Shown one piece after another: positions 46,270 to 58,200 of a stretch of DNA of 64,000 bases; position 1 is the stretch's first letter; each line of letters begins with the position of its first letter. Position numbers and translations under genes: made by a program. Under the pieces are notes generated by a model that had not been told where the DNA came from, made no database searches, and saw only the letters and a program-made list of their open reading frames with translations. This DNA is from Sinonovacula constricta (Eukaryota; Mollusca; Bivalvia; Cardiida; Solecurtidae), in contig CM017567.1 in the NCBI GenBank assembly GCA_007844125.1, positions 43,235,562 through 43,299,561 on the forward strand, read 5' to 3'.

Positions 46270-47762
46270 ACTCACCTGAGTACAACTTGCTACAGGTGAG
46301 CTTTTCCGATATCCCTTTGTGCAGTTGTCCATCATCCATTGTGGTTGTTGAATATTAGCTTCTGAACACTCTACAGGCTACAATTTCGATCTAAACTTCA
46401 CCAAACTTGGTCAGAATGTCTAAATGGATCTTGGACAAGTTCTTTACTTGGTCATATGGGGTAAAAAAATTTGGCCACTGGCTAGGTAAAAGTTTTAAAA
46501 AAAAAAAATCTGAACATGTTAAGGCCACATTTAATGCCCAATCTTCATCAAATTGAAAATGTTTGCATGAAATATTGAATGAGTTGGTAACTGGGCTACA
46601 TGGGATTAGAAAGTTGGTCAGCAGGCAAAATCAGTAAATAACCCTGTGAACTAAAAGTTTATTTTATGGTGTCAAGTGAAGCTTGAGGAATTGTAGGGAT
46701 AATGCCATGTTTACTTTTAGCACCAAACAACACCGCAACAATGCTACATCAAGTTGTTCATAGGCAGATTAACTGGTATCGTAGCTGCAAGAATAATTGA
46801 TGTTTTTCTATTAATAACCTTTTTTTAGCTCACTGGAGCACAACATGCTCAAGGTGAGCTTTTCTGATACCTGTTCATCCGTCGTCCGTTGTGCGGTGTC
46901 AATATTTTAGCTTGTGAACACGCTAGAGGCCACAGTTTTTATCCAATCTTCATCAAACTTGGTCAGAATGTTTGTATGCATGAAATCTTGGATGAGTTCA
47001 TTATTGGGTCACCTTGGGTCAAAAACTAGGACAAAAGGTAACACTAGAGACCACATTTATAGCCCAATCTTCACCAAACTTAGTCAGAATGTTTGTCTGC
47101 AAGAAATCTTAGATGTGTTTGTAACTGGGTCACATGGATTCCAAATATAGGTCACTAGCTCGAAAAAAACTTGAGAACACACTAGATGCCACTTTATAGG
47201 CTAATCTTCATCATTCTTAGTCAGAATGTTTGCCTGCATGAAATCTTGGATGAGTTCATTATTGGGTCATGTGGGGTCAAAAAGTAGGTCGCTAGGTCAA
47301 ATCTTTAAAAACAGGTTGTGAACACACTAGAGGCCACATTTATGGCCCAATCTTTGTCAAACTTGGTCTGCACGAAAAATTTGGATGAGTTCATAATTGG
47401 GTTACATGGGGTCAAAAAGAAGATCACTAGGTCAAATCTTAGAAAAAGCATGTGAACACACTAAAGGCCCCATTTATGGCCCAATCTTCACCAAACTTGA
47501 TCAGAATGTTTGCATGCATGAAATCTTGGATAAGTTATGTAACTGGGTCACATGGGGTCAATAAGTAGGCCACTAGTCAAATCTTAAAAAAAGCTTATGA
47601 ACACACAAGAGACCACAATAAGCCCAATCTTCACCAAACTTGGTCAGTATGTTTGTCTGCATAAAATCTTGAATGAGTTTGTTATTGGGTCATGTGGGGT
47701 CAAAAAGTAGCTCCTAGGTCAAATCTCAGAAAAAAGCCTGTGAACACACTAGAGACCACATT
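46270..47762. repeat. Tandem ~125-148 bp bivalve-type repeat array
   Basis: Seven or more units carry AACACACTAGAGGCCACATT, then CCAATCTTCA, AAACTTGGTCAGAATGTTTG, ATGAAATCTTGGATGAGTTC and GGGTCAAAAAGTAGG. Unit starts lie near 46917, 47040, 47170, 47320, 47455, 47600 and 47742. A header with CTCACCTGAG/AGGTGAGCTTTTC occurs at 46273 and 46830. The array resumes at 50957-51046, 60534-60600 and 61130-61300, because other elements are inserted in it. Open frames such as 46914-47150 come from the unit. Confidence 0.85.
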
Positions 47763-47764
47763 TA

Positions 47765-50700
47765 CAGTACTGAAAATCACAAAATTGACAATTTTCCCGT
47801 TTCCACTCCGTTTCGTGTCCATTTCAGTTAGAAGCGTTTGCAGCTCCGTTTCCATTCCACTTCCGTTGCGTTTCCATTTCGTTTTTTTCGCTTCCAGCGC
47901 TGCATTTCAAATGCTTCCAGCATTTTTATAATTTCTTCTGTTTCTATCGTTTCAAGTGTTCCATTTCCCTCTGTTGCGATTTTGATTAAAAAATTTTGTT
48001 TAAAAAAATTTCTAAATATAAAGTACTTCCAGTGTGTTTGCAAAATGACAAAAGAAAAAAACATTCTAGGGAGAGTCAAAAGTCTTCCATCACATAAAAA
48101 CATAAAAAGGAATCTGCAGTAGATTGTTTGCGACGAGGATATTCAGTGTCAGCCACCGGGAGGGAAATTGCAGACACAAAACTACCCTAAAAATGCCAGG
48201 GCCTGCACATAATCCTAAAAATTCAGGGAGTGCAGTATTGAGAAGATGCCTATATAAAGAACATCAGGATGGAAGGAATGCCAATCAACGAAAATTTACC
48301 CACAGACCTATTACAAGGAAGCACACAAGTCTATAAGTGAACATAAGTGCATATCTGCTACAGACGAAATCTCTGTTATCTAACACTGATCCTAAATAAA
48401 CGAAAATAGTTCACAAACACAATTGCAACTCTGTCACAATTTTGTTGTCCAAACACTGAATCATTGAAGATAATCAAATAAAGCACAAATTAAAATTACA
48501 GCTCTCTAAACCGTTTAAGAATAAATATAACTTTTTGATCCAAACATAGAATGAAAATAATATTGTGGTAATTTCATACAACTTAAATGCTATCGAAGTT
48601 TTAATTGTTTAACGAGAAATCTCGCGTTGATTATTTTGATTGGATGTAGGTTATTTTGATGAATTTGTCAGTATGACGTTATTTTAACACCTTAACCCAA
48701 AGCCCTTACCTGACCTACTTGTCTTTCCCAGACGTCATATCCCGGAATAAACAAACTAGAAATAACTGTCAAATATGGTCCACACACATCCAGTATCCTA
48801 AAAAGTAACTTCTCTGTGATGTGTTAATCCGCAAAAAAGCGTAATGGTGATACGATCTTAGAATTCAGACGATGACGCACTCAATTTTTTAAAAACATTA
48901 TAAAAATGTTATATTATTGGATTATTTGTAGTTTTTGTATACATATTAATGAGTTCAAAAGAACATGTTTGCGACAAGAATTCTTCTTTGAAATTTAATC
49001 ACTGAAAAATGAAGCCATTAACGCAGATTCTCTGACGTTTGCCCCTTGGATAATTGCCCCCGCCCAATTAGTTTAATTAGTTGGGGTGTCCGTTCATGTC
49101 TTAAAATTGGGGATTGAATTAGAGTAGAACTTTATGATGGTATGAAAGCGCAATATGAATTTACAAAACGATATATTTTTAATTAATACATTTCTATCCT
49201 TGAACAAAAAATTAAGTACCGGGTAGGTCCCACTTTAGACCACATTTTGGCATAGAACACTCAAGCCATGAATGGGAAAATAAGCCGTAGCCAGGCGTGT
49301 AGACCCTCATTCAAATAGTTGCAAGTCAAGTAAAGTCAAAAGTTTTATGCAGATTTTTAATCGCGGTCCACAATTCGGTTTAATCATATATACGTAATTG
49401 CGCATTATGGGAACTATGCATTTAGAAATAGGAATTTTAACACCATTGTCCAAATTTACAACATTGTTCATTATAAGATATATAACAATTAAGATTAGAA
49501 GCATAAGAAACTTTCCTTGACAAAGAGGCAAGATAAAATAAAGTACATGTCCGTACCCCTGTACCTACAAATGACGGTGATGCTGCTGCTGCTGCTACTG
49601 CTGCTTCTGATGATAATGATGACGGTGATACAGATGCTGTTTATGATTATGAAGTAAATGGTAATAACGGTTACGGTGATACTGATGTTAATGACGATTA
49701 TGATGTAGATCGTGAATGTGGTAATGCTGCTGCTGCTGATGATGATTAGTGGTGATTATACAGGTCATATGAAATCATTATGATGATCATGTGTGATCAG
49801 GTGAGTTTAATAGTGGTAATGATGATTATTTCTTTGATATTAATCATGTAAATAGACGTGATATAAGTTTGTTTTTATTACGGTTGTTTTTCATTTAACA
49901 ATCGATGATTGTATATGTGCACTATTTGGCAATCTATGGTTATTCGGACGTTGAACTTTAGGATCATACTTGTCATTGGCACTGAGTGCCGGGGAGGATG
50001 TAATTGGTTCTTGATTGGGTCACACCCTGCAATAATGCAGAGCATTGTTTGTTTTATGTTTAGTTGTTTTATTTTTTTGTGTTATATGAGATGTGTTACT
50101 TTCCTTTGGTTGAAGTTTACTTTCATTAGGTAGCTTTAATTTGTATCATGCAATGCATTCTTTGTAAATGAAAAATACTTTATGCAAGTGTGTTCTCACA
50201 AAAAATGATAGGCATAGTTGATCCAGGAACAGACCATGTAGCTACAACGTAATTAGCGAAAATTTAAACTCAGGTAATGCTGCGACATTGCGCACGCATA
50301 CGTGTAATGTCAGCTGTGTACAAACTATCTTCATATGCAAAACAATGAAGATTAATGTCGATCCAAGGCAGATGTTAAGCTACTCATCGGAATAAATTAA
50401 AACATCAGTTTAAACCGAAACGCATTTTTATAGGTTAATTGTGTATTTTATTGTGCGGAGTGATTTTTAGTGCAGTTTCTGTTTTGACCATACACAATGA
50501 CTGGGACAACTTGTGCGGTTTTGGAACTGTAATGTACGAGTTTGATTAATACGATTTTTTGATAATAATAAAGATTTATTTGTTATTTCTTTCTGCAGAT
50601 AACATAGAAAAGCGCATTTATGTTGATAAATTGAAGCCAGTTATTGTGTTTGTTTAAATTTATTTCGTACAAAGAAATGGTTGGAATGTTACTATAAATA

Positions 50701-50956
50701 AGTGGGAGACCTAGAAACGTTTGAAGCGGTAGTGAAAATAACTCTACTGTTACTAGCATTCCGATTTTTGTGTTTCTACCGTTTCTAGCATTCCAATCGC
50801 TCCGGTAATAGCGTTTATACCATTTACACCGTTTCAAGCGTTTCTAGCGCTCCGTTGCATTTCCATTTCAAGCATTCCGTTTCAACAGGAAACGAAAAAC
50901 GTTCCATTTCCATTTCTACTCTGTTTCGTTTGTCAATTTCATGATTTTCAGTACTG
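47765..50956. mobile_element. TA-flanked non-autonomous DNA transposon, 3.2 kb
   Basis: The left end starts CAGTACTGAAAATCACAAAA and the right end, on the reverse strand, CAGTACTGAAAATCATGAAA. Inverted similarity extends over about 27 bases. The tandem repeat outside reads CATTTA on the left and TATAGCCC on the right, so a TA was duplicated. A 5'-CAGT end with a TA target duplication fits the Tc1/mariner/pogo group. No transposase is visible inside. The interior is AT-rich, with a GCT/GAT trinucleotide tract at 49566-49760. The frames 47828-48122 come from pyrimidine-rich repeats next to the end. Confidence 0.8.
49566..49760. repeat. Imperfect GCT/GAT trinucleotide tract
   Basis: Runs of CTG, GAT and GGT triplets inside the 3.2 kb element. 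Confidence 0.75.
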
Positions 50957-51048
50957 TATAGCCCAATCTTCACTAAACATGGCAAGAATGTTTGCCTGCA
51001 AGAAATCTTGGGGGAGTTTGTAACAAGGTCACTTGTGGTAAACAACTA

Positions 51049-51519
51049 CAGTTCTGGAACCGTAAAGGTTGTCACACGATATGATGTACATAGGTATGAT
51101 TATGTTCGATGTACGATACCATGTACATGATTTACATGATTCCATACACGTTATGGTTCGATACCATACACAATAAGCGTTATGATAGAAAATCTGTACA
51201 TTACACTGTGATATGGTGTAGGCTTCGATACAACAAACTGTACGGTCTATGTTACAGTGGACAGTAAGAACTTGGCATAGTCCAAATCGTTCTGTCCTGT
51301 TCGGCCCACTTCCAGCGCATGTAGGCAGTAATGTTTTCACACCTTTCAAATGAGACAATACAACTATTTCCGTCTGAACGGTAAAATGTGTAGGCAAATA
51401 ATAAGTAAGTGAAGCCAATATGATAACCTTTTTAAACATTGAACAAGTATGTAAAAATTTACCATGCTAAGATAAATTAATTTAAATCTCTATATTCTTA
51501 CACCGCTCTTCTAATCACA
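51049..51519 (+). mobile_element. End fragment of a TA-type element, family alpha, copy 1
   Basis: It starts CAGTTCTGGAACCGTAAAGG, preceded by AAACAACTA, where the tandem repeat would read AAAAACTAGG. Its ~470 bases match 57010-57478 in inverse orientation, through the 'acgatagaaaatct' and 'ccacttccagcgcat' regions to 'ttcttacaccgctcttct'. It is cut off at 51520, where the foldback element begins. The 136-codon frame 51029-51439 is an artefact of the GTA/ATC-rich end. Confidence 0.7.
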
Positions 51520-53545
51520 TACAGTCCTGGCACCGTACCAGTTGTCCAAAACATCGTATATCGTTCGTATTTCTATCGTAAACGTATCGTATGGTAACAT
51601 TACGTATCATGTAACGTAATAGGCCTATCGTGAAGTAACGTAACGAGTCATATCGTGATTGGTACATCGTATCGTATCGGAACGTAACGCTTATGTCAAG
51701 ACCGTGGTATCGTAACGGAACGTATAGTATGGAAACGTAACAGAGAATTGCACTGTGCCTTCTCATAATTATTTGATACAAAGATACATATATTGTGACA
51801 TTTTTCTAATGACATTTTCATGCTCATATTAAAGTTCACAGGAAATTTAAATGTCATAATAAATGCTTCACAACTACAAAAAGAAGTTTATGGTTCTAAA
51901 CAGAAACTAAACTATATATTACATTTCCGGTACATGCATACTATCGATGAGCAAATTAATATTGCACACCTTCGAACTTATTACTTGAAAGACAATATGC
52001 TTAGATTGAATATGAATGGACGTTTAGGAAAATAGTCGTGAAAACTAGGATTCTGGTTATTTGCCTAAGCCTTTATGGAAAATAAAGAGCAGTAAGACGT
52101 AATTTGAATAAACATACAGCTGGAAAAAAATAGCTATAACACAATCTAGCTCTATGTCAGGTTATGGAAAAGAGGTTTGTCTAAAATATGGGATTCAAAT
52201 GATATTATATCATATTCAATGAACATTGTTAATAAATAATTGGACCGTGTGGAATCATCTCTGATATTCCGACAAGTTAGTTAATTGTAAAGCTAGCTTA
52301 CCTATGTCATCGCTGGGCACAATCAACACTGATATAGTCTCTTCGCCAATTATTTTAAACACGTAAATTGTATACACATTTATGCGAATTTAAATAAAAA
52401 ATAAAAGCAATTCAATGCTCGATGAAAATTCCATAAAAGTATGTTCACAAGTGTAGCAAACAAATTAATATAACTATTCTTCTGCCAGTGATGGGATCAA
52501 ACGTTTAAGGTGTGAATGTGTTTGTCAAAAGAATGTGCTAGTATCATAAATAACAGTAAACATCTGTCATCATGCCTTCTTAATTTCCGTATATTTTCCC
52601 GCCCTGCCAATCACGTGCATGTGTGTTAATTCCAATAAATTGGTGACACTTTTATGACACCACTAGTCTTAAAGGAAGTAGGATTTTTAGCCGTTCCTTA
52701 TGTTGATTGGTTTGATCCTTAACGTGTTGACCGGGGGTGTTAATTGGTCTGTTCTTAAATCGATTTCCTCTTATAACGAAATGGTCCTTTGTAAGTCTTT
52801 TGAGGGTGATGAAGCCATTTACATACTCTCCTAAAATAACTAGCGCACATAGACATGTACCTTGACGTCAGTATGGATATTGAAAAGAATACCATTGGGG
52901 TAACAATAGAAATTGATATAATATCTAATCATTGCAAAATCAAGCAAGTCAGCAGACATAATTATATAGTCTTTACAGTCTCCTGTCAAAAAACCTCAAT
53001 GCCTTTATAAAACTAGGGTGGGTACCAAGCCATGGAGAAAGAGCTATAATTAATAAAAAAAATATAATAAATAACGCACAAATTCAAATATTCGGATATG
53101 TTGGTGGGACTCTAAGTTCAATATTTACTGCCACAATATCGTTAGTTTAGAATAGTTTTTTAATTAAAACTAGGATCAAGCTACCCTGGTAAAATATGCA
53201 AGTACACCAATAGGAACTGTCCTTACTGTGACATAGAGAAATACTTTAACCCGTGCTGTTTTGGTTAAAGCAGCACACATTGGCAAGAGAATAGCTACAA
53301 AAACCTATATTATTCACACGTGTCTGCTTTTTGTACCAGCAGAAAAAGGCAGATTTAGTAAAAATGCAATACTTTAATACCTAGAAGATATTAAATACAT
53401 TAAATACATTTAATTCTCCACTAAAATATATATTATTATACTAAACTAACTGAATAACCAACCGAAGCTTAACTACTCACACACTTTTCCCGTACTTTTT
53501 CACTTTAAAACATCCTCGTAACTAGTGTGTAACTTAATGTGTTAT

Positions 53546-54536
53546 TTGTTCATAATCATCCGAGTTCATGTTCACTTTTAGTTCAAAAAGTGCCAGCTCG
53601 AATTAGGAGTAGAAAACATTTCAATGGTGAACATTTTAAGAAACAGTTTCTTAGAAGTGTAATGCCTTTAAACAAAGAGCAGTCATAATTTTCTGCCAAA
53701 TTGGGGTCCAGCCAATCAGAGAAATGGTTTATTAGGAATGTTTAGATTTTAAAGAGATTTCACTCCATCACGTGTCTTGTGGGTTTTGAAACTTTAGTAA
53801 TTGTTCGATTTGGATATGATATCGGTTGGACATTGTATTAATTCTATCCTATATTATTAATTAAATATTTAATGAAATACATTTATTCTAAAAAAGATTA
53901 AGAGCGCGTATTATTAGTTTTGCTTTGTCGGGGGCGGGGGGATTTACTTTCTTCACCTAGGTAGCTAGGTCCGAGTCTGAGTCTAGTAATATTTAATCAT
54001 AGGCTATATTATGATGGTGAGTTCCAATCTCCAAATTCATATTAGAGATTGTGCTTAACATTTGTATTTAGTATTTTAATCTATATATTTCTTTGATTAG
54101 TTCTTGTCTATTCTTTCCGTAAATTGTCTGAAATGCTTGTAAATAACAAAAAGAGCCGGGGTAATTATTTATTGTTGATCGGCAATTTTGTTCCTTTTGA
54201 ACACATTTTATGGGTTGTAATTAACAGTTCGCATCTAAATATAGAATGTCTAGTGTTTAGTTTTATTTTGACCTTGTTTATTTATTCTGTTGATTTTCAA
54301 TCATAATAACTCATACTCCTGTAGCATTTATGTTTGTTTCCTTGCTACCGTCGGTGTAGATGTGGATATGGGTAGCGATATCTTAGTACTCAGTATTTGA
54401 GTTGAGTTTAACTAAGGGAATAATCTTATCAATTACGTCGATTACGTCTTCTAAATTTGTTTTAATGTTAATGGATTTGATCCCTACATGGAAAGGATTA
54501 AGTGGAGGTGTTGATTTGTCCGTTGTTAGTCCTATT
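53546..54536. other. Spacer inside the foldback element
   Basis: AT-rich DNA between the left arm and the nested THAP/SAP element. It contains an isolated GGGGGCGGGGGGA patch at 53930. The 60-codon frame 54124-54306 is hydrophobic but lacks any family signature. Confidence 0.4.
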
Positions 54537-54690
54537 GGGCAGTCCGATAACTAAGTTGTCTTCCCTTGAGTACTCTCCGAATGCGCATGCGCATTAAAAC
54601 TTCCGGGGTATAAGTAGAAATTTTATCAGCGTGTATAACACACACATCAAGTGATATGGAAAGTTAATTAAAGAAAGAAACAAAACCAAA

Positions 54691-54828
54691 ATGGAAATCG
54701 CCGAAATATTGCTGAATATGTAAAGGTGTTGTTTATAGCGGGAAGGTGGTCGAAAACAGAACTGTTTCATTGCATCGATTTCCTCAAAACAAGCGGCTGC
54801 GACGCATTTTGATGGTATTATAACACTT
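54691..54828 (+). pseudogene. THAP-domain first exon remnant
   Basis: From the ATG at 54691 the frames give KSPKYC and, after a disrupted stretch, GVVYSGKVVENRTVSLHRFP and QNKRLRRILM. 'SLHRFP..K.LR..W'-type sequence after a short Cys-containing start is the pattern of a THAP zinc finger. A shift and a TAA near 54719 break it. A possible donor follows at G|gtatta (54828). Confidence 0.6.
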
Positions 54829-54834
54829 CGCCCT

Positions 54835-54915
54835 CCCTTAACTGGTAATAGTTCGCCCTTGATTGGTAACAGCTCGCCCGAGATAGGTAACAGTTCGCCC
54901 TTGCTACATGTCGCC
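54835..54915. repeat. ~23 bp iterons, left arm
   Basis: Four diverged units of the form GGTAACAGTTCGCCCTTGAT appear between 54840 and 54905. Their inverted counterparts are at 56130-56200. This symmetry suggests binding sites, but it may only reflect the inverted arms. Confidence 0.6.
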
Positions 54916-55519
54916 TTCGGATATAAGTGTATACATCGAGAAAAAAAGTAAATTGGTTAATTTATTTATAACCATTCACATTGTATTTGTTTTCTTCGTC
55001 TTAATATACATTATGAGCTCTTCTGATATAAGTGTATACGCCACCCTTCGCCCTTAAAAATCTTTAAGAAATTAAGTAAAAAGAATGTAAACTTATTAAT
55101 TTTTTATTATTTTGACACCATTCACATTAAATTTATGCTTCTTTTGTCTCCTTCTTTATTATTATAAACATCGTATTATTAGCATCGTAAATTATTATAT
55201 TTTTATTTTTCATATTTTAAAATTGTTTTAACCAAAGAAAAAAAATCTGATCCTCCCAGTACAATATACGAACTGTCACTGTTCCATGATTTAAATGCAA
55301 TGTTGCGACCTGAAAAATAATAATTATACTGTGTACGTGGTTTATTTATTTCAAATTGTATATTTAAATAAAATTCCGCTGTTGCAAGGATTTTAATGTT
55401 ACTTAGTTGCATACATATTTTGTTGCAAATACTTTAATAAGGTTGTCATACTCAAGATGACTTGAGTATGCAGTTATCTTATAATTGCACATAAAAGCGT
55501 GAACGTTAATTGGTGTTTG

Positions 55520-55800
55520 CCTACAGACATTATTGTGATGTTACCATTCGCACTAATCTTGATTGATAATTAGTCAGTGTGATCTTGATTAATGTTTACC
55601 GACATAGGCGTATATAAAATTTAAAATTAATAAATTGGTCAGTGTGTGATTGTTAATTGATTTTTGCCTAGTCATTATTGTGATGATAGCGTCAGCACTA
55701 ATTTTGATTGATAATTAGTCACCATGATCTTAACTGATGCTTGCCGTCATAGACGTATATAAGTGCTTGCAATTAATAGACTAGTCAGTGATTCAATCTC
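55520..55800. repeat. Tandem duplication of ~140 bp inside the nested element
   Basis: Two diverged units each contain CACTAAT(C/T)TTGATTGATAAT, a 'gtttaccg/gcttgccg' string and 'atag(g/a)cgtatata', centred near 55590 and 55730. Confidence 0.6.
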
Positions 55801-56231
55801 GCAACGTACGCTAGCTTTATCACAATACAGTATGAAGAAGTCGACTAAGACGGCAACCAACTAATTGTATTTGTATGCATATCTTATAAAATATTATATA
55901 TGATACACTATATGACAAATTAAATCAAGTATAAACTTTACTTGACGTCATTTTCCCCCTTTATTTAACGCGTGGAAATGGTACACTTATATCCGAAGTA
56001 CTCATAATGCATATGAAGCCGATGGAAACAAATACAATTTGATGTGAAAGGTGTCGAAATAATCATAGATAAGTTAACAAGCATACATTTTTGCTTGACA
56101 TATACACTAATATCCGACGGCGACATGTTACCGATCAAGGGCGAACTGTTACTGACCAAGGGCGACCTGTTACCAGTTAAGGGAGGGTGGAGTGTTACTA
56201 ATTCTTCTCGAGTTGGTGTCTCCTTTTCAAT

Positions 56232-56413
56232 TCATAATTGTCAGTAATATCTAGCTTGTGAGCGCCGATAATTCGCTCGATTAGCTGATATTCCCTTCAG
56301 GATCTAGTCAAACGACGATTCGCCAGGTACTTCTTCAAATCTGTTAGCTTGAAATGGTCCAATTCTTAGTTGTTTACACAAGCTTCGTTGATTTCTTTGT
56401 CCTTGTCCGCCAT
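56232..56413 (-). pseudogene. SAP-domain first exon remnant
   Basis: The minus strand opens MADKDKEINEACVNN, hits TAA, and continues in the same frame ELDHFKLTDLKKYLANRRLT, RS, TGA, REYQLIERIIGAHKL. 'F...DLKKYL..R.L...(G)....LIERI.GA.KL' is a SAP DNA-binding motif. Two substitution-type stops lie in an otherwise open frame, so this is a recently decayed coding exon. SAP motifs at the N-terminus are known to me from SWIM/YqaJ proteins of mobile elements. Confidence 0.65.
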
Positions 56414-56669
56414 CTTTTTTTTTCACTTAGTCCCCAGGGGAGTAGCCTCCCTTTGAATTCAAGGGAAGTAACCGAGTTATCGGACTGCCCAATTTTGTCT
56501 CATAATAATATAATTATTATTTAATAGCTCTTTTTCTATCTTTTTAGTTTGTTAAGTTTTTTCCCGATTTACCTTACCAAATTTTTATTTAAATAGTGCT
56601 TGAAAAAGGGTTAGGTATGAGACAATGGTATGTTTTTTTGATATTATTTATTTTCTAGCAGCTATTCCA

Positions 56670-57715
56670 TTTATGTAGGTTATTCGGTACATGTACCTAC
56701 AAATCACGCGAGCGATTATAAGCCCCCATACAGATTGCCACTTTATAACACAACGTTTCTATTCAAATTAGACCGGCAGTGGTCATTTAGCTGTAGTGCA
56801 CAACAACTGCATCCGGTCTGAAGACATGTCATACATGTATGAAGATCCCAGCACACATAATCTGGCTGTGAATTTTCACTTCAGTAAAACGCAGATACGG
56901 ATGCGGGGAATAGGGGCAGACAAATGAACTATAAGTGTATAAAAGAGTGGTGTAAGAATGTTAGGAAAAATACAGATTTAAATTAATTTGTCTTAACACG
57001 TTACATTTTAACACACTAGTTCAATGTTAAAGCAGGCTATTAAATTGGCGTCACTTACCTATCATTTGTCTACACATTTTTCCATTTAGACGGAAATAGT
57101 TTTATTGTCTCATTTGAAAGTGAAAACATTACTGCCTATATGCGCTGGAAGTGGGCCGATTAGAGCAGAACGATTTGGACTAAACCGAGTTGGTACAGTA
57201 TAAATAGGCTGATTGAACCTTCACTTTAACAACATGCCGCATTTGCCATGGTATTTCGTGTAACGTGACGTAAACGGAAACAGTACAGTATGTTGTATCG
57301 AAGCGTACACCGTATCGCATCAGAATATGTAGATTTTCTATCGTAATGCATATCGTGTATGGTATCGAACCGTTACATGTATGTAATCGTGTAAAAACCG
57401 CATATGGTATCGTACATTGAACGTATTTGTACCGTACGTACATCGTATCGTGTGACAACTGATACGGTTCCAGAACTGTATATTATGATTTTCATAGCCA
57501 GAAGATAAATGCAGGGATCTTCATATTACACGTTTTGAGACCGGATGCAGGTGTTGTGCACTTCATACAGCTAAATGACCACATATGTTCACACTGCCTG
57601 TCTAATTTGAGTAAAACGTGGTGTCATAAAAGTCGCAATATGTGTGCAGGTCTATAAACGCTCACATGATTTATAGGTCCCAAATAACCTACATGAATGG
57701 GCTAGCTGCAAGAAA
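56670..57715. repeat. Palindromic repeat split by family alpha copy 2
   Basis: The block 56670-56890 (GCATCCGGTCTGAAGACATG, CAAATTAGACCGGCAGTG) matches 57490-57715 in inverse orientation. The centre is occupied by 56900-57478, which matches 51049-51519 inversely and ends CGGTTCCAGAACTG followed by TA. So one TA-type element fragment sits in the middle of another foldback. Confidence 0.6.
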
Positions 57716-57769
57716 AATAAATAACATCTGAAACATATCATTGTTTTATATTCAACCCTATTTCAAGCT

Positions 57770-58200
57770 CTAATTATATTTAAAATTTGGTATGGTATAA
57801 CAGCATATGGATCTACCAGGAAAAAACATCATTGCTCGACAAACATGACTTGTTATACTAGAACCATCCATTCTCCATCACTGAGCTAAATATAGCACTA
57901 AGTACATGCGACAAAGGGGCTCCTGAAGAGGACTATAGACTTAATATACAGACTGGCTTAGTGCATAACCAGTTCTTCAACAAATTAAAGGAACGAACGG
58001 ACAAGAAATAATCAAATATATAAGTCTATTGCCATGACAAAAAATAGCAATAAATAATAGCAGAGAAATATATCTTGTCTGGATACCAAGTCATGTAAGA
58101 ATTGTAAGCAATGAAATTGTGGACAACATAGAGAAAAAAGCCCCTGCTTAAAATCAGACTGAGTATCAAAGAAATGACAGCTTTATTTTAAGCCATCTCG
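57770..58200 (+). pseudogene. Non-LTR retrotransposon fragment: RT end and RNase H
   Basis: Frames read WYGITAYGSTRKK and, further on, YLVWIPSHVRIVSNEIVDNI, EKKAPA, a stop and QTEYQRNDSFILSHLGEEN. 'V.WIPSH..I..NE..D..' is the conserved RNase H block of Jockey/I-type LINEs. Several stops show decay. It is a separate fragment from the endonuclease piece at 41.9 kb, and whether both belong to one family is unknown. Confidence 0.6.

Larger units (their letters stand above)
54537..56490. mobile_element. Nested element with THAP and SAP remnants and inverted subterminal repeats
   Basis: The ends are inverted repeats: GGGCAGTCCGATAACT at 54537 and its complement ending at 56490, both followed inwards by a 'cttcccttga' string. 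Larger inverted arms of about 500 bases (54537-55045 and 55975-56490) hold tandem ~23-bp units around GGTAACAGTTCGCCCTTG. They also hold 'cggatataagtgtata' and 'caaattgtatttgttt' pieces. The left arm carries a THAP-coding remnant pointing inwards and the right arm a SAP-coding remnant pointing inwards. This is the layout expected if the middle of a two-gene transposon were deleted. Confidence 0.65.

Noticed and set aside
51029..51781. Minus-strand frames of 136 and 88 codons rich in Tyr/Arg/Ile
   Set aside because: They are products of the CGTA/ATAC-rich inverted repeat ends.
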